Source: Bemisia tabaci
Lineage: Eukaryota > Arthropoda > Insecta > Hemiptera > Aleyrodidae
NCBI RefSeq assembly: GCF_918797505.1
Contig: NC_092793.1
Location: 74,025,912-74,089,911 of the forward strand
Direction of reading: 5' to 3'
Length of the DNA: 64,000 nucleotides
Made by a program: the position numbers and the translations under genes. Under the pieces are notes generated by a model that made no database searches, had not been told where the DNA came from, and saw nothing but the letters and a program-made list of their open reading frames with translations. Every line of letters starts with the position of its first letter. Positions within the stretch are counted from its first letter, which is position 1. Positions 47,479 to 56,760 of this stretch are shown piece by piece.

Positions 47479-47504
47479 GATAAAGATAGCACTCCGAAAA
47501 GAAA

Positions 47505-47557
47505 ACGATAAAATAACAACGATAGAATAACAACGATAAAATAACAACGATAAAATT
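47505..47557 (-). repeat. AACGATAAAATAAC tandem repeat in the 5' leader of the Myb-like gene
   Basis: About four units of 14 bp (plus strand AACGATA(A/G)AATAAC) ending about 25 bp upstream of the chosen start codon. It may lie in the transcript leader. On the minus strand it reads through as a hydrophobic frame without ATG. Confidence 0.75.
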
Positions 47558-47920
47558 AAATTCACGGCAGGGCAAACTCGAGGTTAGGCACACGAACACG
47601 ACCGAACGAAAACAACCACAAGGCGAAAAGGTAATGGCGGCGCTGAATACTACCTAACCTAAGAAAGTGCCGAGATATGACGTCATTCCGACGTGAATCT
47701 ATTCTGAGAGGTCATCATTTTCTGACCCCAAGGTCATTTTCTGTGGATGTTTTCCAAATGAATAGTACAAGACAGATGACGCTCCGCGAGTGCATCAACC
47801 ATCTGCCTATCAACCGATAACCACCAAACCACGGCCAAACCAGGAGTCGTACATCGCTGACACTCCAAGACCTCTAGTTTGGCCCTAACTACTGGTCACC
47901 AGACCAGCGCATTATCAGGA

Positions 47921-47949
47921 GTTTGACTAGCACATCGTACAATCGGCCC
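47921..47949 (-). repeat. Right terminal inverted repeat of the Harbinger element
   Basis: Read on the minus strand: GGGCCGATTGTACGA, a 3-bp spacer, GCTAGTCAAAC. It is 10 bp shorter than the left arm between the two matching blocks. Confidence 0.9.
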
Positions 47950-47952
47950 TAA

Positions 47953-48131
47953 AACGATCCGACCACGGCACGATGACCACCCCGCGACCCTTTGCTCCCC
48001 AAGTACAATAAGTTAAACTCGACGGAAAGGGTAGGCTACGCGAAGGGCAGCAGGATTGGGGGGGGGGGGGTTAAGGACTCCTGCTTCCGTAGCTTGCGGG
48101 CGTGGACTTCTTGCCAGATTGTGTGTTTCAC
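47953..48131. other. Right flank of the Harbinger insertion
   Basis: Short unique DNA with a poly(G) run at about 48059-48070. No gene. Confidence 0.5.
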
Positions 48132-48135
48132 AAGT

Positions 48136-48314
48136 GGATTACATTTTGCAATAAGTGACCACTATCTCTAGCCTTCACATAAAAGCACATATCTGCATAA
48201 GGAAACAAATGCATAAAAAGAATGCATAAAATGCACAAATTCATAATTGCATGGTATGTTGCTTCTAAAATGGACCAGAAATAGTGGTTCGATCCTTATT
48301 GCAAAATGTAATCC
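48136..48314. mobile_element. Family A MITE, copy 5 (179-bp deletion variant, AAGT duplication)
   Basis: Ends GGATTACATTTTGCAATAAG + TGACCACTAT and inverted ATAGTGGTTCGATC + CTTATTGCAAAATGTAATCC. AAGT on both sides (48132-48135, 48315-48318). The interior is shorter than in other copies and differs in sequence. Confidence 0.8.
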
Positions 48315-48318
48315 AAGT

Positions 48319-49120
48319 CAGGGTCGCATAAACGATAGAAACCTATGAAAAATATAACAAGGTGGTAAAATAGTGTTAGATCCACACTATATTTCGGGGA
48401 AGAAAGGTCGAAAAATTCCACCAAAACTACCAAGAAGGAACCTCGCACTGCTTCACCACCTTGTTGCAAACACTTCGGGCCACATTTTTAGATTTTTTTT
48501 CTTCCCTATACAAAATACACTGCAATTATTCATTTCACTTATATTATTTGTACTGGTTGCATCACAAAAAAAAAACGAAAGCAGCAAGGGTGGAGGAAAC
48601 CATGGAATGCCCCACCGCAGTGGATGACGTCATACGTTGTGCTTTTGAAGGGCAATATCTCTTTTAATATTGGACGCGGAAACTTGGTGTAGGGACGGAT
48701 ATTATTTTTCCGCCAATCTATACTTGAAATAATCAAAACGCCACTCTGTTGCAGCACGAATGACCTATCATTTTTCGTCTCTCCGTTTTCCCAAGATGAC
48801 TCGACAACGTCGGTTGGTCAGTGCCAATGAACGAGCTTTATCGATTGGCGGTATCTGCAACCGTGCACGCGATCTCCTTATTTTTCTTTGTTTTTATTGG
48901 CTTTCCACTTCCCTGACGGTGGGACAGTCCTCGGAGAAGCTCTCGAATCGGTTTAATTGAATCCCGCCACCTCGTTGCCATGAACGCCTAAAAGCAGACA
49001 AAATGTGCGCATTATATTTTATTATATATATATTATTATAATCCATCTAAAAGGGTTTTATGCAATCATACAAAGATTTTCGCGAGAGCCAACTCATTGC
49101 TGTTGCAGCGCAAGTAGATT
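48319..49120. other. Intergenic DNA, no gene seen
   Basis: Frames of 66-84 aa lack motifs. (TA)n near 49020-49032. No gene. Confidence 0.45.
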
Positions 49121-49138
49121 CGATTTTCTCAGACATTG

Positions 49139-49425
49139 ATACAAATTTTTAAGAGCAGCCCGAGACAATGATAACAATGGAAAAACAAGGGGGAAAACGG
49201 GAAACAAAGCTAAAATACACAATTAATAAAAACCGAGACGTTTTGACTCACAACTGAGTCGTTTTCAGTCGGAAGTACAATAAAAATTTTAAAAAAACGA
49301 TGAAAACCTGAGCCTTACATGGTGGTGGCCGGGATCCGAGAAAAAGAGAGCTTCCTCTGTTTCAGTTTTTATTAATTGTTTATTTTAGCCTTGTTTCCCG
49401 TTTTCCCCCTTGTTTTCCCATTCTC
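49139..49425. mobile_element. 287-bp unclassified element with inverted arms and 13-bp flanking repeats
   Basis: TTCTCAGACATTG lies on both sides (49126-49138 and 49426-49438), a possible target duplication. Left arm (about 49176-49229): GGAAAAACAAGGGGGAAAAC, GGGAAACAAAGCTAAAAT, CAATTAATAAAAAC. The right arm is its inverse (about 49366-49420). The core on the minus strand reads GACTGAAAACGACTCAGTTG then TGAGTCAAAACGTC, a hairpin with GTTG loop. No coding potential. Confidence 0.6.
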
Positions 49426-49439
49426 TTCTCAGACATTGG

Positions 49440-51145
49440 TGTGTTGGTGGATCTAAACATGGCCTTGGTCTGTGGAGACCCAGCCTAAGATTGTAAAAGT
49501 TTACATTTTCCCAAATATATTATTTCTTTTGCATCTTTACAAAAAAAGAAGAAAAAAAGAAAAAAAATACGGAAAAAGGAGATGGTGTAACATTAAACAA
49601 AATTAATTCATAAAAAGGCATGCGGTTGATCTACAGCGTGTTCTTCCCTCTAAATAAAGTAGGAATGTTTGGTGGCACCACAAAAACGTAGACAACTCTA
49701 ATGGAGGCTCGATTTAGTTGATTCAGAAACTAATGAGTGACTCAGCACTAATTGAGTGGGCGCTAGCAGAGGTTTAAAATATGCATATTCATGCTTTTTC
49801 AGCTTTTCGATGGTCATCCATCTGCCCCTGTGTCTTACTAAGGAGCTTAAATGAATGGAGATAAGGAGCCGTATTGTGGTGTGACTAAAGTAATCGCATC
49901 TTTTTTAGTTGCAACTGTGCAAGTTAATTACAATGCAGGCATTTTGTCAAAAGCTTTGGCACAACCAGCAGACCTACAATTGCGGACTCTTCATGATATG
50001 AAATTCTTTTATGACGGAAGATGTAAAATTAATATCAGAGGACAAAGATTCCCATTCAAGGTGAACGCATCTTAATATAATTTGAAGTTGAGTTTGTTTT
50101 TTTTTCCCCTGACGAAATAAAGTAAATCTTAGAAATACGGGGAGATGTTTTTCAGCGAGTTGAGTTTTTTCCACTAAATTGGAATGTACGAGAAAGTATC
50201 ACGTAAAAAGCAAACGATGACTATAGTTATACATTAAAAAAATAATAACGAAAAAGTATGTATGTACCCGCATGGGTACTATTATAAAAACCGTTTCTGA
50301 TTACTCTATTTTAAAATTATTCTAGACGACCAAGCTCTGGAAAACCATCGCTAAAGATGAAATTGTATTCCTTTCTTTTTTAGTTTACTTATGGTTGAAC
50401 TTATTTTTATTAATTCTGCTTCCTTACATTTGAGTGGGCAATTGGTAGACGATTGCCATCTCAGACAGGGTAGGAAATTGGGCAGTGGTAGACAATTTTT
50501 TAGGGAGAGTTCTGAAAAGTACTACACACTTATTTTGCGGCGGAAAACGTATAATTGGAAATTATTATTTTTTTTTTTACATTTATTTTTATTATTTGTA
50601 ATTATTAATGGCAGGAATACATAAGATTAATAAACCCTCGTGAATCTGGTATCATTTTTATATCACATTTACATGTATTATCATATATTTTTTCCGTGAT
50701 AACATACAGTTAAAATTAGGCTTGTGTATGTTCACAATTAAAATTATGAAATGAATTTATTGTGGCACTGCCTTAAATGTGAGAGAAACTCGATGAACTT
50801 AGCCGGAGGGGCTCCTGAAAAACTGTAAAAACCGCCAGACCGAGGGGTGGGGGGACTTTTCTCGGAGTTTGATGAGCGATATAATTACTGTCGGACACCT
50901 CCTTAATACCCTGGACGGCACATAAGGCATGACGTTCTATCGGAGTCTTAAAGTCGGAATTATTAATATTTTAAGGAGCTTAGCGCAACTCCAACATTAG
51001 TTAACTGGTTGTCAGGCTCGGAGATAAGCCCCGTAAGAGCCCGGGTCTGCGGTTGGCGCGGGCTCGCAGCAAATCGACGTCGCTCCTTTCTTGTCCGTGC
51101 GTTTGAGTCTCTCGAAGTGCGCTCTTGAAATCGGAGATGAACGCC
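49440..51145. other. AT-rich intergenic DNA, no gene seen
   Basis: Several 66-77 aa frames without motifs. No gene or shared repeat recognised. Confidence 0.5.
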
Positions 51146-51149
51146 TCAT

Positions 51150-51402
51150 CTGCCGTGCTTGGGAAAGACGTCGTATGAACCTCTAGGCGTTGCCAAATTT
51201 CCTTTGATAAAACACGAATTTCCCGGTAAACTTGTGAGCATTTTCCTTCCAATTTTTCAAATACTTTTGCTCGCAATTTCATCTAAAATTCCGAAAAATT
51301 TCAAAGAAAAATATTCATAACTCTCCTCAAAAATGAACATTTTATCGAAAGAAATTTGGCAACTCTTGAATGTTCATACGGCGTTCTTCTTTAGCATGGC
51401 AG
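51150..51402. mobile_element. Family B foldback MITE, copy 5
   Basis: Left CTGCCGTGCTTGGGAAAGAC, GTCGTATGAACCTCTAGGCG, TTGCCAAATTTCC. Right inverted GAAATTTGGCAACTCTTGAA, TGTTCATACGGCG, TTTAGCATGGCAG. Flanks are TCAT and CATG, so the duplication is imperfect. Its minus-strand 93-aa frame (51001-51282) is mostly this element. Confidence 0.85.
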
Positions 51403-53845
51403 CATGGAGCCTGGGTCCTGGGATGCACACATGATGGAGGAGCTGGACTTGAGATTTAAGCTTGGGACGTTGCCATGGGTTTCGTAAAGCCTCGTGAAAA
51501 GATAGAAGTGCCCCTGGTCGCTACGCAGCCCTTCCTTCAATTGGCACTTCGCACACTCAATAGACTACTTGGAAGCATCTGTCCTCTCACAGACATTTCA
51601 CTCGGAGCAGAGCATGTTAAACATATCAAACTAGAAAAAGAACTGAGCTATATTATCGCCTTCAATCAAAATGAATAAAAATTATCTTCGAATAAAATAT
51701 GGAAAGTGTAATTTCAACCACGAACCAAAACTTTGCACCTCCTTTCCCCGAAATAGCATCGGCAACCAGCACGGCTGGTTCCTGCTCAATCCAACTGATG
51801 CATGATGCGTGATCATATACCGTGTCTCCTATACTCAGGGACCAATAACAGTGCAAACAGGACCAAAAAGGCATGTCTCATTTAATGTATTATTCTTAAA
51901 TTAAGTTAACCTCTGCGATTGACCCCCGCTGAACTAAAATTCAAGGGTTGAGCTCTCATTTGTAGTTTCTAAATATTTCTGCAATTTTCTTTAAAATGTC
52001 GTTATTGATATTTAAGAATTTCATCCATAAAAATTCTTCTACACTCTAACTTTATATTATTTGCAAGATAGATTTGGTCACAGACAAAATTTACATCATA
52101 CTTTCTCTCCGTTTTATCCTTTTGAGGGTTTTGAAATTATAGTAGCGAGTCATTAACCTCTTGAGAGAGCTTATCAATTTGAAATACTAAAGGACGAGAG
52201 AACAAAAAATTTGATCCGTTTATTTACTCTGTTAAAAAAAAACCACCGAGGTACATATTTAACTTCTAAAGTAAATTTTTGCGAGAGAAATAAATCTTTC
52301 CATTCGGCAAGATTATTCCCACTTAATGGGGTAGATATGAATATTCATCGTCCAAAATTAGACACATGAAAAAACACTAAGCCGGTAAATGCTGAGAAAA
52401 GTAGAGCTGGAATGCTTAAATCTGTGAGAGAGTTGAATACCTCATGAGTTTCCTACAGATAACATCAATCTCAAATATTTCCAACGTTGTCAAATACTTT
52501 TTCTCACGGCAAGGGCTCGGAACGATCGAGCGAGGTTACTTTTTTCGCACATAAAATGGGCAACAATTAAAATTATGTAACACATTTCTGCGCACTCTGT
52601 GCAACATTTTTGCGAGTCCGTTTCCCAATCCTCACTCACTCTTTTCCCGTTATTACATGTTTAAAAGTGGTTATTCAATTTATTTATTTTTGCGGAGGGA
52701 AGAGGGAGGGAAGGGGTGTGCTTGTTAGGCAGAACTCCATAAACACCACTTTACAGTAAAATTCCTTAACTTAAATTGATTTCATTCATGGAAAATTTTA
52801 GCAGAAAGCAATTGGACCAAATTTGGCGATAAGGACCTACAGTGTCCAGCTAAATTTAGAAAAAGCTTATGTGCAGTCGGTTATCTTATATGCAGATGGG
52901 TGCTTTAACAAATAAGCCAGAGAAAGTGGTTTCTAATTTCAAGATTTAATTCAACAGTTCACTTGGTTCCTATCGCTGGGGTCCATAAGGCTTGTTTGCA
53001 TTTAGGAGAGGGAAGCCAAATCATTTCAAATTCCGATTATTTCATATCTTGCAGCAAAGCTGTACTTGATCACAAATAAACATGGAAAACTCCTGCAAAG
53101 TATGATTGATTGGAATACATTTTAGAGTAAGACACTATTATTTTGGGATCATTCATAAATGCAACTATCTAAAACGGGACACCATTTGCACAAAATCTGT
53201 CTTAATGATGAGATAGAAATAGCAGTTTTTTATCGTAAAATGAACCGCAATCCCATGATAAAAACTCGTCCTTGTCAGAAATTTAAAAAATAAAAAACTG
53301 CAACAATCACCCTTGTTTTTCAAATTCGATCTGTGTCTAATTTTACTACAAACTAACAAGTCGCTCTCACAGCGCTTCTGTGCGCTCTGCGACACCCAAC
53401 CGCAACTGATAGCGATCCTGCCAGAGCTCCTCCGGCAGATCGCATCTCCTCATTTCCTGCCTTATTCCCTCAATTTCTGTCTAATTTTATAACATGCTAA
53501 TATCCAGTTTGATGATAATTTTCATTATTCGTTGTTAGTATTATTATTATTATTATTTTTCCGCAAAGTTTGACAGCCGTCGAGTTATTCCTTCCGGACT
53601 TGTGGCCGGTTCTTCAGGAGCTCTTCCATCATCTACGAGCGGCCTTTGACAGAAGGCGCTCAGCAAGGGGCTTATCTTGTTCTCTTTCCGCGTGGATGCG
53701 CCCTCCACCCGTCAATACCTTGTCCTTTTTTCAGGTTAATTTAACCCGTATCAGAAGCTCGACTTTTCTCTTCAGAGCAGCCGAGTGGGTCCTACAACCA
53801 AGTTAAGGAGCCGTCATCATAAACTTCGAGGCCAGGGTGGTTTTG
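51403..53845. other. Intergenic DNA, no gene seen
   Basis: About 2.4 kb without recognisable genes. Frames of 67-78 aa lack motifs. A (TTA)n run lies near 53538-53560. Confidence 0.5.
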
Positions 53846-53849
53846 AACA

Positions 53850-54415
53850 TTGAATTACACTGTCATCGTCATCATTACTGCGACCGCTCGTATTCTTCCG
53901 TGCTAAGGAAGAACGCCGTATGAACCTTCAGGCGTTGCCATATTACCTTCGAAAAACAACGAATTTTCAGCAAAATTCATGAATATTTCTCCTCCAATTT
54001 TTCGGAGGATTTTGTTCGAAATTTGATCTAAAAAGTCTGAAAATTTCATGGAAAAATATTTATAACGTTCTTCCAAAATGGATAATTTCTGAGGGGTTAT
54101 TTGGCAACACGCGAATGCTCATACGGCGTTTTTCCTTGGCACGACAGTGTTGCCGAACCACCATCATTACCGCCATCATAATAGTACCTCTGCAAATTTT
54201 ACCACCTAACAGCATCACCAAAACCATCATGACCGTTACCTGCACTATCATCATTACCATCACTACCACCACCATGATAGCCAACCGCTACCTCCCATTT
54301 CCACCTATATTACGACCACCATTATCGGCGTTATTATACCTCTACTATTACCACTACCATATCCATCGCAACCATTACTGCGACCATGATCGTAGCAACC
54401 ACTACTTCCAAAATC
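53850..54415. repeat. Degenerate (ATC/ACC)n microsatellite, split by a family B element
   Basis: CATCGTCATCATTACTGCGACC before, and ACCACCATCATTACCGCCAT, ACCATCACTACCACCACCAT and similar after, the MITE at 53895-54147. The Thr/Ile-rich plus-strand and Met/Val-rich minus-strand frames are products of the repeat. Confidence 0.8.
53895..54147. mobile_element. Family B foldback MITE, copy 4
   Basis: Left CTTCCGTGCTAAGGAAGAAC, GCCGTATGAACCTTCAGGCG, TTGCCATATTACC. Right inverted TTTGGCAACACGCGAATGCT, CATACGGCGTTTTTCCTTGG, CACGACAG. Flanks TATT and TGTT (3 of 4 match). Confidence 0.85.
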
Positions 54416-55512
54416 GAGGCTCAATAATTAAAGAAAGTTTTCTTACGCTTGCTTTTTAGAAAATGGATGAAAATGGTGAATGAAATGAAAATGAGAATAA
54501 AAATGAAGGCGAAGGGGACGTCCCATGAAGGGATGGTGGCAGGGCGTTGACGAAAAGATGTTGCTGTGTCAAATGCCCGTGCCCGATGACCTTTGGAAGG
54601 ATAGGAACCTATGGCGTTTGGATGTCACAGAATGCCAAAGTGCGTATCGTAAGAATGACTTTTATGTAAAATGTAATGAAAATATTTTTTTGCTTTGCAT
54701 GGATTAAGATGCTTGTCCCTTCAATTCTTAGAGTCCAGTCTTTTTGTGAATATTAGACCATGAAAATATAGAATGGTAAATAGCCCCCCACCCTCCCCCT
54801 AGTGTTGCTAATATCTAAGATTGGCTGAAAATAGACCAAACTTAATTCGAATATCCAAATCATGCAACTTGTTACAAATGCTGTTCGGGTTGTGTTCCGT
54901 GGATACGCAGGAGTCGGTACACTAATCGCAATGAGTTGTAAACAAAGGTAGGCGTGAAATGCAAATTGGCAGGAGATAGGCGCGAGGGGACACTGACACT
55001 GGGACCAGTTCCAACGTACAAATTGTTATGACTAGAAGGGTCAAGGCGCCTTGGTGGTCGTGTCCATTGTCGCAGTGGGACTCCTTTCCAAGTCACTATC
55101 GCACTGTTGCCACCTGAAGTGAGAATCAGGACCTCCGTTTACCGTTCAGCTTTCATCAGTGCAATCACTTTTCTTTCCTTTTTTCCAAACAGCCGCCGGG
55201 CCCACCTCAAGTTTGACCGATTTGAACAGAAATTCACTAGCCTGCCTTGAGTTTGAGCCGCAAAGAAGAGGTTAGAAGTGTGATTCTTCCATAATACTCA
55301 ATGTAACGGACAGATTTACCGAATATCTCACGTTCAAAATAATTTTTATGAACTCAAATTTGAAACTTTGTAATTTTTTTAAACTTTTGTCTTCTCCCCA
55401 AATGTTGACTCGGAGATTTTTCGTCTTTTTTACTTATACTTTTGGAATTCTTCCTTGTCTCCCTCCTTCTCACCCATTTTCTCTCTTTTTCCTTATTTTC
55501 CCCCATACACCT
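54416..55512. other. Intergenic DNA, no gene seen
   Basis: No recognisable gene. Frames of 60-99 aa lack motifs. Confidence 0.5.
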
Positions 55513-55517
55513 AAATT

Positions 55518-55737
55518 GGACGTATTTCTGTCTAATGGAACTAGGCGCCATCGGGGTAGGAAGGTAGAGGGGGGCTTGGATTGGCGGCGGAACCGGGCGT
55601 CGGGCTCATTCCATCCTATACTCGCAATGCTTTTCCATGGTGCTTAGTTCCGTTTGACAGAACGCGCTATCCGGCATTCTAAATTCCTCAAAATGAACTC
55701 AAATTGGCGCTTCGTTCCGTTTGGCAGAAATACGTCC
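55518..55737. mobile_element. Family A2 foldback, copy 3 (220 bp)
   Basis: Left GGACGTATTTCTGTCTAATG then GAACTAGGCGCCA. Right inverted TTGGCGCTTCGTTCC then GTTTGGCAGAAATACGTCC. A second inner right arm (GGTGCTTAGTTCCGTTTGAC, AGAACGCG) at about 55640-55667 suggests partial duplication. Flanks AATT and AATG. Confidence 0.7.
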
Positions 55738-55935
55738 AATGGTTCTCCCAATTTCTCCCTTTTCCCTGATTTTCATCCCGTTCACCTATTTTTTCTCCTT
55801 ATTCCCTTTTTTTCTCCGTTTTATTTTCCTCTTATCTTTTCTTCCATCTTTTTCCCTTTTTTCTGCATCTTTCATCCTCTTCTCCTTTTCTGGATCTTCT
55901 CTCTTTTGCTGTCTTTTTCATTTTTAAATGATTTA
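55738..55935. repeat. Pyrimidine-rich low-complexity tract
   Basis: About 200 bp mostly C/T. It produces F/S/L-rich spurious frames (55654-55944, 55721-55927). Confidence 0.8.
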
Positions 55936-55959
55936 ATTATATAATACTTAATTTTTATA

Positions 55960-56480
55960 ACCAGCAGTTTGAGACGCAACACATCCACCTGAATTTTCAA
56001 ACAAAACGGCAGCAACGGAGCCCTTCTCGGCCGAGTCGGGCCACAACTCAGCGACGGTCGCGCCATCGGTGAGCCATCGGTCGTCGAGCGGGCCGCGCGA
56101 CCGATACATCATTTCCAGCGGCTGATTAATGATTTGTCGCCGGTTTTTCATACTCGTCATCAATTTGCATACGAATGCCGATCTGTTATGATTCCGCCGG
56201 CCCAATCGCGCCACGGGGCCGCACGGTAGTCGTCTGGGCGCACTCTTGGCCGCCGAGTCGCGGTTCGGTGGTGTCGCGAATTGTAAATCAGCCGCAACAA
56301 GTGTATTGTCCTGTCATGCGTCAGCCCGAGCGGCTATGACTATATTACAATTTCGTCAGGATCCCCCGGTTTCAGCGTTAAAGAACGACCTCTCTATGGA
56401 AAATTGTCTCCAAGAGAACATATTGATTGCTTCCTCAGTTTTAAGTCTCATGGGGTTGGCCTCCTAGCCGCCTCGCGGTC
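55960..56480. other. GC-rich island with octamer-like and homeobox-like words
   Basis: GC-rich with CGATCGG-type words, a TGATTAATGATTTG stretch (near 56122) and ATTTGCATACGAATG (near 56163), which contains the POU octamer word ATTTGCAT. An enhancer role for an unseen host gene is inference. Overlapping 64-88 aa frames on both strands have no motifs. Confidence 0.3.
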
Positions 56481-56527
56481 CAACCCCCCAAAAGTTTCTT
56501 CCCAAGGTTGTTATGCGTTACGCGCCG

Positions 56528-56760
56528 CACAGTGGATCGAGTCAACAGGAGAGATCGGACAAGATTTGGAAACTTTAAATGCTTATAACTCCGTTTGTAC
56601 AAAAATTTGAGGTTCCAAAAGTGGTTTTATTGGTTTCCTCGTGAAATTTTCTTCAGTAAGCACCCCTTAACATTTAAAATGCGACTAAATAAACATCAAA
56701 ATTTCTAGTTTTAGTCAAAAATTTCATGGCCAACCTCCCTAATTGAATCGATCCACTGTG
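56528..56760. mobile_element. Family H MITE, copy 2 (CACAGTGGATCGAGTCAA ends)
   Basis: Starts CACAGTGGATCGAGTCAACA, GGAGAGATC. Ends inverted GGCCAACCTCCCTAATTGAA, TCGATCCACTGTG. The interior GGTTTCCTCGTGAAATTTTC is shared with 12087-12289. No clear target duplication. Confidence 0.78.

Larger units (their letters stand above)
37683..47949. mobile_element. PIF/Harbinger DNA transposon, structurally complete (10,267 bp)
   Basis: The tips are GGGCCGTTTGTACGA (left) and the inverse of GGGCCGATTGTACGA (right), 14 of 15 matching. GCTAGTCAAAC follows in both arms after a spacer of different length. The trinucleotide TAA lies directly outside each tip (37680-37682 and 47950-47952), the 3-bp duplication typical of PIF/Harbinger. 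Inside are the two genes this superfamily needs: a DDE transposase on the plus strand and a Myb/SANT-like protein on the minus strand, converging tail to tail. Both open frames splice cleanly without stops. Two smaller elements (42477-42733, 46050-46489) and a tandem duplication lie in non-coding parts. Whether it is active cannot be told from sequence alone. Confidence 0.93.

Noticed and set aside
47479..47565. Upstream extension of the Myb-like protein
   Set aside because: In frame but lacks an ATG and consists of a simple AACGATAAAATAAC repeat, so the start at 47478 was kept.
48284..48294. B-box-like GGTTCGATCC
   Set aside because: Lies in the right arm of a family A MITE, where other copies read GGTTCCTTTTTGC. 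A chance match without an A box.
51001..51282. 93-aa minus-strand frame with charged residues
   Set aside because: About half of it is the left part of a family B MITE, so it is a by-product of the repeat.
54060..54459. Met/Val-rich and Thr/Ile-rich frames
   Set aside because: Direct translations of the degenerate (ATC/ACC)n microsatellite.
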